A DNA stretch of 29,863 nucleotides, taken from positions 1 through 29,863 of the forward strand of contig CBCXTV010000017.1 in NCBI GenBank assembly GCA_965178125.1, written 5' to 3'. This stretch comes from Bilabrum cf. latius (Eukaryota > Bigyra: Bicosoecida > Bigyra > Bicosoecida). The notes below the pieces were generated by a model that saw only the letters and a program-made list of their open reading frames with translations, was not told the origin of the DNA and did not search any database. Every line of letters starts with the position of its first letter. Position 1 is the stretch's first letter. The position numbers and the translations under genes are program-made. Below, one piece after another: positions 10,501 through 16,094 of this stretch.

Positions 10501-12195
10501 GCCCACTCATGGCGGCGCCGCGCCGATCGAGTCGCGCCGCGACGAGGCCGAGGGCAGGACCCTCCGGATTGCAGGCCCGACGCAAGACATAGGAGCCCCG
10601 TTGGCTTGATACGGGACATCCATGCCGATGACGACCTCTCGCCCGTGGATGCCATCACACTATCAGGACGTTGGGAAATGTTGACGAGGCATCCGCCAAA
10701 CGTTCGGACAGAAACGGTCGCCGCCTGTAGTTTCGCGTCGAAATCCGGTCCAGATGGCTCCGTGGATCTCATAGCAATGGCCCACACTCGGTTGTACGAG
10801 CGCGCCTCCCTGAGCCACGCTACCAGAACGCGCAGACCGCACGTCATTGGGACGACACGCGTCGAAGCCAATCACACGGATCACGCTCGGACACGGCACA
10901 TGAAGATCCACTTCGCGACGGACGGCGCCGTGGCACCGTACACCAGCAGCGCCGGCACGCCAGACGGCATGAAACCTGAAAGGGTCGGGACTCAGACTTC
11001 GACGTCAGATCTTTGGAGTTCAGGCGAAGCGGGCCAGACCCGCTTAGCTTCGGAGCACCGCGCTTACGAAGGATGCGACAACTCGCAGGAGGCCAGCCGT
11101 TCCGCTCATGACTTCAACGCTCCTCTCCTCTGCCGGTCGTGTGTCGCCGCACGCCCCCACGATTCTACCGACGAGGGTGTACTCGCCTCCGCACCGGTGG
11201 GCGCCTCCGCCGATGTGTTTGCGAGGGCGTTCCCGGATCCCATGGCGAAGCAGATGACCGACTCGAACGCCGTTGCACCCGACAAAATTGACCCGGAGAC
11301 CGACGTCGCCAGCTCTTGGACGACACGCGCTTCCGGTTCGGCGCCGACCAGGCCGAAATGTGCGCCATCGCGTTGCAGGCGACGGAATCAGGCAGGCGCA
11401 TACCGCAAGTGCGACCGATTCCTTCGCAGCGGAAGCAGCGCTTTGCTTCCGCGTGCGCACGTGTCATGGAAGGAGACACAGGCCCACGTTTGCGGTAAGG
11501 CCTCCGTCTCCGACCTCAACAACGCCGGCATCACCGAAAGTATCACGAAATCCTGCGTTTGTCGTCACAGCGTATGCATGGTGTGTAGTTGCTTCAACGA
11601 AAATGCCCTATTTCGTTGTGTTCCGCGCAGCGCCCAGTCGAAGCACGCTTGTAGCATGCCCACGCCGGGGCAGCATCCGTGCACGTGTAGTATGAGCGAC
11701 CGCGGCAAGACCGCGCTCAACGATTCGACGATCTTAGTCAGCATCACTGTGCACAGTTCTTGTACGCTTCGCGATGCGTTCATCTACTCGCTCGATTCCG
11801 TCTGGACCTTGACTGTAGACATTGATACAGCCATGGCACGCCGCATTGACGATGTCTGCGCCAAGGGCGCCACGAGCTCATTGCTCGGGCGTCATGCCAA
11901 AGATCGCGGTAGACCGCAAACGAACTCCGAACCAGTTCCGATCGGTGAGGAAAGGCTCAGGACCTTATCCCGTGTCGTTCCCCACGACGCGCTACCAGCT
12001 TGCCTAGCCAACGGCTGCGGACGCCCCTGGAGCGAATCCAAGGCCGCCGGTTTAGGCCACATTGCGGGCACGTCCTCGCAGTTTGCCCGTCACCTTCGAT
12101 CTCCGCGGCGCACTTGGCGGCGATTCGCGCCCGGTCCGGGCGACTTCGAGCGGTCACCGGCGCCGAGCACTTTGACGACAGCCAAAGCTTCGTGA
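1378..12195 (+). CDS. Giant 3605-codon ORF, unknown low-complexity protein with one membrane-like segment
   Basis: The function is not recognised. I chose the ATG at 1378 (GCCATGG); the same frame is open back to a GTG at 1345. A stop-free frame of this length cannot be chance at this base composition, so it is or recently was translated. Visible parts include one hydrophobic stretch near residues 1014-1032 (FTSIAIALLALLVSLLVF). A 15-residue tandem repeat (GASSFVPAPVRVEPS type) lies at 5386-5700, with single copies near 4654 and 6148. There are paired diverged modules (MRLPxER..LPVR..H..D..xNFVV at about 5731 and 6535; LRRLDLR at about 6082 and 10402). An acidic tract lies at about 6895-7020, a 14-residue repeat at 7818-8190, a DDH tract at 9529-9681 and a Cys cluster at about 11548-11700. 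All tandem units are multiples of three bases. It lies alone between the LTR-like repeats. A secreted or surface role would be a guess from the membrane segment only. Confidence 0.7.
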   Translation: MASSQSDHDTGQHVDGDGSSGATSKDEEIEVMGDESSATQVDPTILPPQPDVDTIPTFRIAGAQTGGHTGDGGGQLRLTDGPLNAAASRSSNLTLAQGRGSPQALHNGQATRQHEFQDACADVTTELGSAVSLEVASLQRGEGQAASEVENFRAVESAAVRALSHAPFPGRQHAAVERSHDELALSPNGTRSRRAFVSTSPTTTNTPTQPSTRPTLIRLAVGGTTPWSRPPRHRPTSGGAASGKRPSAGPEIPNSMTHSGADGPRPGLRAAMVTPRSVVCQLVGDLDRETFDAFSTTDFGGRTADGKAFKAPDHPERERRRHLPEARPKHAARLDDISEVNHAIRECGRLQPDPNATADLVETCLDVRVQVHAPTRTHHSSSGSDPMWAPRETQDFKAKTAEKQLAMFLDDPPDYPWFFDDPAKSGHTAGRWVRQRPRPRRRLVLAQVDGTDADAALTPACPFLQGSLDIPTIPTSGAADARPLTADGCQTGTANSRRQRTSAALGGWTSRAREMPCGAMANASSACERVGRTLLGGATSPIVAFQDVAADRAHDEGQKATSFRSVPREIHASQLKPHASNEACSQTLRRREQALVEVSGSERCRDAHADAQPVKARDRLASETASYRHAHDEATAHHDVATLLPPSCRTVPPSALPHGTALVLALNGPTALHFVPPRASSSTAPAGAGAPDGARGRLSTCPLDCPVSNLSIDCRPVHGSMPLPCDGSATARLDSKRFRAVLAPTSSVATTTCDHGESSEAVVSTHRHDDRLPAETCTERATKEDNDVDGHTGTCDANETENNPEAARRVAERVATRARAVEAFSAAPGLGAEGRYGGLVDGARSDAAADADDGDPTMVTQRLGTAGPCPHAGRERLKNEPGRRILPAQPAPGWAKESGKRIPQVRPIPPPCCLDAPNTGPTSLLTQTRNGSARDLVGRRPAPERDHVLLSRSGLAVRPMPHHFRPLPVTKSKVIARSRPPGHSVRSSTDNVSDAVGGRKTKRQTQLADMPSTFTSIAIALLALLVSLLVFRSTVVLPARSRGGCHGANSTCVVRISLETSEDPRAFDQRLAWGALKQIRTAATLPYASLDEGASPFVPARTRAEIEVADAGHSFDRPPADDDGDEPQVSAGDICTAILAAFDVPPPLAAAEFVAVNDVVRVPPPTLMAVGITRPPFAVSSATRRSGSTPKAATFESCMFVHSAAGFAAADDDACVCSYVSRPGSMPGHSDLLLHADVPKEVEAPDAAREAPTEASARGHMSYSLGPRGGCSTITLLASTWYHSRDDQRVPSRGALPASTLYPLRADQRVPRSGKRVQPAVRPAAARAAASPFAEKGASSFVPAPVRVEPSGASSFVPAPLRVEPPGASSFVPAPVRVEPPGASSFVPAPVRVEPSGASSFVAAPLRVEPPGASSFVPAPVRVETSGASSFVPARASAEAEDARVHVGDDLMRLPEERMILPVRLSHLHDGHSNNFVVQRPAVALGRDGQTRQWSRCSRHDVAAGSLETAVGHERVRRQAWRRTERAVETGDCGGFVVQRPGEGQFLGRGRYRFHGDPESDHVFRIHLRRLDLRGHGTVYWASSTDTWVGTPGASSFVPVRARAEPPRSRPLRFRSADDLSNFEHGAEYQLTPVIVYPTALDGTWPRRPVAQFLSFVHAAAEFAAADDEERERPLVDDAVEPRALAEGAPAAVPAEADVPLPPPAVAEAAAVADDGDEGMRLPVERTVLPVRPSHVRDDHGENFVVRHGRRLLTPLRFGSLAESGPERRAGDQPVRGVVEATLSDGTRPRRPAVRSLPRVHCSDSGPCQRAAPALKPEEDLDSPLVDEAAVSLRRDCPREDEEDDDGDSTPGSDPRDEDDEDEEGDYGGDDGPLLSEEQDENRGMATKEEPKADAKGQLQEEELLLAARAHTTPALLTPKYEHHDPLSVGPVLLRSLALDPSVALPATHQQWRSPALRSVAAFAFRGRRPPTPRAATCEQDPTIGCSTLRRAPTRGLGPTDGCSTVRRIPAGLRSAPSTPFPDCYSIPLSSGTAPQAWGATPCHAADGTEPCTVAGASRRPIRAGSATSVVGTAAYSKVVLEDACPIGARRDTANHVEVVDRPSVLPNGRARLDVFMIGTMRIRLSEKPDRSPQMTNTHRALLILCPPVGTSARADSSNSPPVDALAFADRSNSPPVDALACADSSNSPPVDALAFADRSNSPPVDALACADRSNRPPVDALACADRFNSPPVGASARAYNFDSSLVDVSIFADYTARPPVDISGCAGEPARRPMDDPRDPDKVPSADNLLRLHVGRLDHPATDVLPVAFASQDEPRPLPEFADVAREAVNLDEVFAVTKPTGPPIDDFPDLLGDALEEVSTDRAESQLLADLVVRPAAVDDVSRADGTPGSLAHSVTTTSERPAGDDASEPAVASSIAVPLHSFTARRLLPIEYAPLRVRVGLEAGPSATTAADTADEECDEHVDAQVPLELSTYVDLAPHLRQGAGWSRHRLTLNPLSTLLTPSRGRATLDTRKQDVSSGAPVHLALVARAFPPRLERGVSVLSCFLAGFGRFQGSTTVHVARPPPPLCPSTATLDAAPLCYIVRTACGSDCSGGVQMPTTDTRDEPDDSPVEAFAPPPGVAFYVAAVVWPRNKLLQSSMGDAHNPPAARHEAIPPAGAAVAAPIGTAGVFDDARALGDEAGRPLRATHIHTPSGKDSAAKRSSDDGQRGPPPPPADDDDHDDHYGHDDHDNDDDHDGHDSHDDHDNHDDHDDHDDHNDHDDRDDRARKTDGPPVDSTASPRTVAADRPFEDCACDPPEVPRETVRDRSARDDVLELPVTLGVVVLPHPSEHDPVHPIRDSRAVDAVAPRVGPAVAAPAVAAIGGKPENFTYDPLAGPGTTILERLFEDALRRLPDAVCVAAFLRPVGRACVAFGSLVPHTVRRHGPSRSAPHRAAPDVGHPASGAIAGATGRRHFLRFAFYHVGRISHRQVDLGSAVPRSVFDSIAHSTVPGRDKDPDAHVFRAPLRRLDLRSNGQHNAGYRGAVHLVRTNSTCFCLDAHSWRRRADRVAPRRGRGQDPPDCRPDARHRSPVGLIRDIHADDDLSPVDAITLSGRWEMLTRHPPNVRTETVAACSFASKSGPDGSVDLIAMAHTRLYERASLSHATRTRRPHVIGTTRVEANHTDHARTRHMKIHFATDGAVAPYTSSAGTPDGMKPERVGTQTSTSDLWSSGEAGQTRLASEHRAYEGCDNSQEASRSAHDFNAPLLCRSCVAARPHDSTDEGVLASAPVGASADVFARAFPDPMAKQMTDSNAVAPDKIDPETDVASSWTTRASGSAPTRPKCAPSRCRRRNQAGAYRKCDRFLRSGSSALLPRAHVSWKETQAHVCGKASVSDLNNAGITESITKSCVCRHSVCMVCSCFNENALFRCVPRSAQSKHACSMPTPGQHPCTCSMSDRGKTALNDSTILVSITVHSSCTLRDAFIYSLDSVWTLTVDIDTAMARRIDDVCAKGATSSLLGRHAKDRGRPQTNSEPVPIGEERLRTLSRVVPHDALPACLANGCGRPWSESKAAGLGHIAGTSSQFARHLRSPRRTWRRFAPGPGDFERSPAPSTLTTAKAS
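1572..1583 (+). other. Candidate primer-binding site
   Basis: TGGTGGACACAC begins 3 nt after the left repeat's terminal CA. TGG is the expected complement of a tRNA CCA end. I cannot assign the tRNA, and the site also lies within the giant ORF, so this rests on position and TGG alone. Confidence 0.3.
4059..4109 (+). repeat. Hairpin with 23-nt structured loop, copy 1
   Basis: The stem 4059-4072 pairs with 4096-4109 (GGAATCGG with CCGATTCC, then GGCG with CGCC after one A-T pair and one mismatch). The loop contains CGCA (4078-4081) that can pair with TGCG (4091-4094). Nearly the same loop recurs at 11379-11427, 7.3 kb away and in another reading phase, so it is repeated as DNA or RNA rather than as peptide. 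Confidence 0.55.
5202..5321 (+). repeat. Two-copy 60-bp tandem repeat inside the giant ORF
   Basis: Two adjacent 60-bp units each contain CGCGTCGACG and CCAGCGCGTACCG. They encode related 20-residue segments (LLASTWYHSRDDQRVPSRGA and LPASTLYPLRADQRVPRSGK). In the first unit CCCTGCTCG can pair with CGAGCAGGG. The reading frame is preserved. Confidence 0.6.
5386..5700 (+). repeat. 45-bp tandem repeat, seven units
   Basis: Six clear 45-bp units and a diverged seventh encode GASSFVPAP[VL]RVE[PT][SP]. Differences between units are few, so the expansion is recent. Isolated older copies of the motif near 4654 (GASPFVPARTRAEIE) and 6148 (GASSFVPVRARAEPP) suggest that the array grew from a motif already present in the protein. 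Confidence 0.85.
7485..7507 (+). repeat. GCGA-loop hairpin, copy 3
   Basis: GGGG (7491-7494) pairs with CCCC (7499-7502) around GCGA. GGC (7485-7487) pairs with GCC (7505-7507) across a small internal loop. It lies in the giant ORF, outside the gag fragment that holds copies 1 and 2. Confidence 0.5.
7818..8190 (+). repeat. 42-bp tandem repeat, about nine units
   Basis: 42-bp units encode SPPVDALA[FC]AD[RS]SN. The central five are nearly identical and decay toward both ends (for example SSLVDVSIFADYTA, RPPVDISGCAGEPA). The unit length is a multiple of three, so the giant ORF stays open through it. Confidence 0.85.
9529..9681 (+). repeat. Asp/His codon tract
   Basis: A run of GAC and CAC codons with a 9-bp tendency (CACGACGAC) encodes an Asp/His-rich stretch of about 50 residues. 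Such tracts can bind metal ions; here that is only a composition-based possibility. Confidence 0.75.
11379..11427 (+). repeat. Hairpin with structured loop, copy 2
   Basis: It shares the segment from GCGCATACCGCAAG through CGACCGATTCC with 4059-4109. GGAATC (11384-11389) pairs with GATTCC (11417-11422), and GCGA with TCGC outside it. The outer flanks differ from copy 1 but are still complementary. Confidence 0.5.
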
Positions 12196-12538
12196 TGCGC
12201 AGCGGGCAGCACGTTCCGACCCGCTTGCGAGTACTCCACGATTCGGCGTCGCGAACGTACGTGACTCGCGTAGCACTGCACCGCAGCTGTCCCCTTCCGA
12301 CGAGGGAAGCTTTGCAGTTGGGAAGACGACTTTTGCAGCGCGCTTGGAGAGGACCTTTCCTCGAGAACCGCACAGCCGACCCCATCGACAGACCGACCTG
12401 GAGAGCATCATTTTGAAAGAGCAGCTCGACCGCCTCGCAGGCCGCATCGGTCGCTTGCAGTTCCGCGGAAGAGACCCCATACCGCTTTTGATGAAGATCA
12501 GCCGCCACATCGTTGCGCTTTGTGACGCGTCGGCTTAG
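12008..12538 (+). other. Stop-free frame overlapping the end of the giant ORF, possible exon or relic
   Basis: Frame 2 is open from 12008 to a TAG at 12536-12538, overlapping the last 188 bases of the giant ORF and running past its stop. It has no early ATG. Its downstream part (from about 12270) reads as more protein-like than the alternatives (SFAVGKTTFAARLERTF; LESIILKEQLDRLAGRIG). It could be the original C-terminus of an element protein now reached only by frameshift, or a relic. No family is recognised. Confidence 0.25.
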
Positions 12539-12800
12539 GACCAATGAAGGGTGAAGGCGACGAACAACGACGTGATGCTCGTTGACAGCGCCGAATATTG
12601 ATGCGTCGCACAGCGCCGTGCCGTTCACGGGCGCTCTGAGCAGCGACGCGATGAGCAATGACGTGACGTGCGATGACGCGACGGGTCCTCGACCCGCCGT
12701 ACTTCGACGACTGCGGCGTGATCCAGGCCGCGCCGCGCCCGCTTTGTTCGTATAGAGTGGCCCTCGCCCCGCGTCGAGGGGGCGACGGCCAGGGGGATGC
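12539..12800 (+). other. Non-coding stretch before the right LTR, with a short purine run
   Basis: No convincing ORF. There is a small hairpin CGGGTC/GACCCG near 12690. AGGGGGA at 12791-12797, 3 nt before the right repeat, is where a polypurine tract would be expected, though it is short. Confidence 0.4.
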
Positions 12801-13488
12801 TGTGTTCCTCGTGCGCCCAAAGCGTCGCACCCAAAGCGTGCGCCATGCGCAGTCGCGTCAGTCGCGTCAAAGCGACAAAGAGCGAAACCGTGTGACGTAC
12901 AATCTGCTGTTAGAGTCGTTGCGTCTCGTCGGACCCGCAGCACCTTGTGATGCACAGATGTTCAGTTCCTTTTTGTCACCACGCGCTCCGAACTTCGAGC
13001 AGTTCGTCGCCGCTCCGTGAGCACTTGCATGTCTGCATGTCATATCAATTCGAAGCCGTTGGGCTGAAGCGAGGCCGCAGTCTCGCTCTCAGGGCTCAGC
13101 GCTCAGGCTCAGAGTCGAGGGCAGACCTTGTCAGGATCGGTGGCGGATAGGCGAAGACGGCTGGAAGATCAGCCGACCGCGAAGGCACAAGGCTGCGACC
13201 GTGTGCCCCCGCTTCTGCGTTAGCACTGATTCCCTGACACTGCGAAGCCCGCGCCCCCTCGCGTGCACAAAGAGCCCGTTCGCGCACGCTCGGCCATGGC
13301 GTCTTCGCAGAGTGATCATGACACGGGTCAGCATGTTGATGGAGATGGTTCGAGTGGTGCGACATCGAAGGACGAAGAGATGGAAGTGATGGGAGACGAA
13401 AGTAAGCGCTACTCAGGTGGACCCTACCATCTTGCCTCCGCAAACCCGATGTAGACACGATCCCCACTTTTCGTATTGCCGGAGCACA
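12801..13488 (+). repeat. Right LTR-like direct repeat
   Basis: This copy matches 886-1568. It carries the same ATG (13296-13298), but two one-base insertions relative to the left copy close the frame at about 13454. That is expected if this copy serves only as the 3' LTR. It is followed by an A-rich stretch and then microsatellites. Confidence 0.75.
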
Positions 13489-13568
13489 AAAAATAGCACT
13501 CGCGCGATGTCCGCTCTCGCATGCATCATGCCGCAGGTACGGTAGTAGTAGCAAGAACACATGTATGA
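13489..13568. other. Unassigned spacer
   Basis: AT-richer spacer between the right LTR and the microsatellites. It begins aaaaatag. I see no ORF or structure. Confidence 0.5.
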
Positions 13569-13569
13569 C

Positions 13570-13770
13570 GACACACACACACACAACCAAACACATGGAT
13601 GCGCGGCGCTTGTTTGCAGCAAGGTTGCAACGAGTCGCGCTGCGATCACACACACACACTCCACGCACGCACGCACCGCACCGCGCACAACACACACGCG
13701 CCGCACGCACGCACGCACGCACGCACGCGCGCACGCACGCACGCATGCACACACACACACACGCATGCAC
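13570..13770. repeat. CA and CACG microsatellites
   Basis: Runs of (AC)n lie at about 13570-13584, 13647-13659 and 13749-13762. (ACGC)n lies at about 13703-13743. Long ORFs here on both strands reflect the repeats only. Confidence 0.9.
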
Positions 13771-13868
13771 GCGGCCCGACGCGACCGACATTGAAGACCC
13801 ATGGCGGGCGGGCGCGCCGGCAGGCTGCAACGGCGCGATCGGCGCGCCCAGAGCGGGGGCAAGCGGGC

Positions 13869-14040
13869 TTGGGCCCGGGCCCGGGCCCGGGCCCGGCCCG
13901 GGCCCGGGCCCGGGCCCGGGCCCGGGCCCGGGCCCGGGCCCGGGCCCGGGCCCGGCCCGGGGCCCGGGCTTGGGCCCGGGTTTGGGCCCGAACCCGGGCC
14001 CGGGCCCGGGCCCACGCTTGGGCCTTGGCCCGGGCCCCGG
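13869..14040. repeat. GGGCCC array 1
   Basis: About 170 bp of the self-complementary hexamer CCCGGG/GGGCCC, with diverged units toward the right end (gcttgggcccgggtttg). Apparent Gly-Pro and Arg-Ala ORFs on both strands are composition artefacts. Bases 14041-14178 hold repeated GTCGGTGCGGG words and no gene. Confidence 0.9.
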
Positions 14041-14178
14041 CCAATTTGTCGTTGTCTCAAGCGGTCTTTCTCGAAATCTCTCTCTCTGGCCGGTTCTCTT
14101 GTCGGTGCGGGCATTCGTCGGTGGGGGTTCTTGTCGGTGCGGGCTATTGTCGGTGAGGAGCGTCGCATCCATTGCGCA

Positions 14179-14598
14179 TTACTCCAGGTTGGTGAATTCG
14201 GGGTAAGTCGCCCGTCCCGCCGGTCGGCCGGCCCAAAAGTTGGCCGAAGTTAGGCCGAACTTTGGCCGACTCGGGCCGATGTTTGGCCGGTTTGGGCCGA
14301 TTTTTTGGCCGATGCTCGCAAAATGCGGCGAAGATCTTCCAAATTGTCGCCCGAATCGGCCAAAATTTCGGCCAAACTCATTCCAAATCGGCCCCAGTCG
14401 CCCCACATCGGCCCAAATTTTGTGCAACTCGGCCAAAGTTCGGCCCAAATCGGCCAAAAATCGGCCAAATTTCGGCCCAGATCGCCCAAACCGGCCAACA
14501 TTCGGCTTAATTGGGCCCAAATTTGGCCAAATCTCGGGCCGGCCGGGCATGCGGAACGCCGACTTATCCCGGAACCCTTACGAGCCAACCTGGAGTAA
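14179..14598. mobile_element. Foldback element, copy 1
   Basis: The ends are inverted: TTACTCCAGGTTGG at the left, CCAACCTGGAGTAA at the right. Further inverted blocks follow (GGGTAAGTCG with CGACTTATCC; CGGCCGGCCC with GGGCCGGCCG). Inside, the left half is built of GGCCGAA.TTTGG words and the right half of CGGCCAAA.TTCGGCC words, so the whole element can fold on itself. It encodes nothing. The closest relative is 18900-19479. Confidence 0.75.
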
Positions 14599-14761
14599 GC
14601 CGCCCCCAGGACGAGTCTTGTTGGGCGTCGCGAGCTTGAAGACTTTGAGGTGCACGGAACCTGGAGCAAGATGTGAAATACGGTGGGGGTCGGGGGGGGG
14701 TCCCCGGGATCGGGGGGCACCCGGGAGGCGGGGGGGGGGTTGGGCGGTTTTTGGGGGCAAC
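14599..14761. other. G-rich spacer leading into the 20-bp array
   Basis: Long G runs (GGGGGGGGTCCCCGGGATCGG and similar), then a GGGGGCAACTTCGGCCG leader. The same leader precedes the related array near 18360-18420. Confidence 0.6.
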
Positions 14762-15047
14762 TTCGGCCGATTCTGGACGATTTCGGCCAATTCTGGGCGA
14801 TTTTGGCCGATTCTGGGGCGATGTTGGCCAATTCTGGGCGATTTTGGCCGATTCTGGGCGATTTCGGCCATATCTGGGCGATTTCGGCCAATTCAGGGCG
14901 ATTTGTGGCCGATTCTGGGCGATGTTGGCCGATTTTGGGCGATGTTGGCCGATTCTGGGCGATTTTGGGCCAATTCTGGGCGATTTGCGGCCTATTCTGG
15001 GCGATTTGGGCCAATTCTTGGCGATTTGGGCCAATTCTGGGCGATAC
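14762..15047. repeat. 20-bp tandem array, about 14 units
   Basis: The unit is close to GGCCGATTCTGGGCGATTTT, with mostly 1-3 changes per unit. The encoded Gly-Arg-Phe-Trp-like repeats are shadows. The same unit forms the array at 18417-18590. Confidence 0.9.
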
Positions 15048-15408
15048 GGTAGGTGGACGAAAAGGTGAAACCCACGGGTGATGCGAATGTCTTCACGGGA
15101 GTCAAGCGCGCAATGTCTCTGGTGTGCATACTTGAGAACCATGGATCTGGGTGGAAAACAGAAAATGGCCCTGAAATAGGTCGCCGTGGCTCGGATTTTG
15201 ATGTGGGTTTGTGCAACCTGCACTGTTTTTTGCGGAGAATCTCGCCACGGGGGTTTCGCCCCGATTCGGCGAAGCCAGACCCCCCCAAAATCCAAATCAC
15301 GTGTTTTTGCAAAACGGGGAGTTCCCCAAAAACCAACGGAATTCTCCAAACACCGGATATGATGAAAGCATCTAGTATCAACGGGTTTCACCTTTTCGTC
15401 CACCTACC
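15048..15408. mobile_element. MITE-like element with 26-bp perfect TIRs
   Basis: GGTAGGTGGACGAAAA... (15048-15073) is repeated inverted without mismatch at 15383-15408. The 309-bp interior has no convincing gene. It abuts the 20-bp array. No clear target-site duplication. Confidence 0.75.
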
Positions 15409-15562
15409 CGCATCGAACATGGTTTTCCACGTGCTCTTTCACGGGAAGTGCAAGTTGAAACGTGACCCTTTGCAGTTTTCAGTGATGCCCTCAGACCCAG
15501 GCGCAGCCCAGCATTCCATTGGATTCCAGGAGGCCCTCCAATTCGGACAAGAATCATAAGGA
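15409..15562. other. Unassigned spacer
   Basis: Spacer between two inverted-repeat elements with no supported gene. Confidence 0.4.
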
Positions 15563-15992
15563 GGTATTGGGGGTGGGTCATATTGGGGTGCACTGCGTGT
15601 AAGTTGCGGCTCGTGCTATTTGCCGAATGTTGCCGATTTATGCAGATTGTTGCTAACTTGTGCAGATTTTTTGCAAATTTGGGTAAACTGTTCGGGTTAA
15701 TTTTCCGGGGGTCGAACTTTTTGGGGCGGATTTTTTTCCAAATTCCCCCCGAAATTTCGAAAACTCGCCCCGGAGGCCGTTTTCGCCACCCCGGGAGTGT
15801 TTTTTTCGGATTCCTCGTGCTTTTCTCATTAATTTGGTCGGCTTTTCATCCATTTTCGCCCAATCTGGGCCCTGTTCGGCCTATTTCTTGTCTTTTTGGG
15901 GCATCGCTGTCCTATTTCCTAGACAAAAAGCACGAGATTCATGATTTGCAAAGCACGCACACTGCACCCTAATATGACTGAACACTAATACC
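15563..15992. mobile_element. Short inverted-repeat element with imperfect ends
   Basis: The left end and the reverse complement of the right end share the blocks GGTATT, GTCATATT and GGGTGCA in order and spacing, over about 38 bp. The interior is AT-richer with T runs. A segment starting CCTCGTGCTTTTCT (about 15815) is also found near 16791, so part of the interior is repeated. Confidence 0.55.
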
Positions 15993-16094
15993 TTCCGATG
16001 AAAGAACACGGTTTGGGGGCACCCATGGAGAACAGGCCAAAAGTGGTTCTAAAGGACCACCAGAGTTCTTAATGATAGGGCAGCTCGGGCACAA
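15993..16094. other. Unassigned spacer
   Basis: Short spacer without a gene. Confidence 0.4.

Larger units (their letters stand above)
886..13488 (+). mobile_element. Large LTR element of about 12.6 kb with a giant ORF and no recognisable RT
   Basis: Two direct repeats of 683 and 688 bp bound the element. Each begins TGTGTTCC and ends GGAGCACA, an 8-bp terminal inverted repeat with one mismatch and the canonical TG...CA. A possible primer site (1572-1583) follows the left repeat by 3 nt, and AGGGGGA (12791-12797) precedes the right repeat by 3 nt. The interior holds one 10.8-kb ORF. None of RT (YxDD), RNase H, integrase or a CCHC knuckle could be recognised, so the element would need enzymes supplied in trans. 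No target-site duplication is seen (cgcgt before, aaaaa after). The interrupted gag-protease does not resume on the far side, so a rearrangement or misjoin is possible. A tandem duplication of a gene with its promoter is the main alternative. The TG...CA ends favour LTRs. Confidence 0.65.

Noticed and set aside
12801-13454. Right repeat as the start of a second functional copy of the giant gene
   Set aside because: Its frame closes after about 50 codons and the homology ends at 13490. It fits a 3' LTR better.
13565-14253. ORFs of 180-360 codons rich in Gly-Pro, Arg-Ala or His-Thr
   Set aside because: They are translations of the CA, CACG and GGGCCC repeats in all frames on both strands.
14240-15068. 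ORFs with repeated Gly-Arg-Phe-Trp or Arg-Pro-Asn-Ser peptides
   Set aside because: They follow the foldback word and the 20-bp array. A 20-bp unit gives three phases of nonsense repeat, and the foldback shows them on both strands.
15241-15290. CCCCGATTCGGCGAA near 15260 as an eighth cap-conserved hairpin
   Set aside because: It has CCGATTCGGC but lacks the preceding A3-4. Its pairing (TTCGCC with GGCGAA) involves the cap bases themselves, so it differs in structure.
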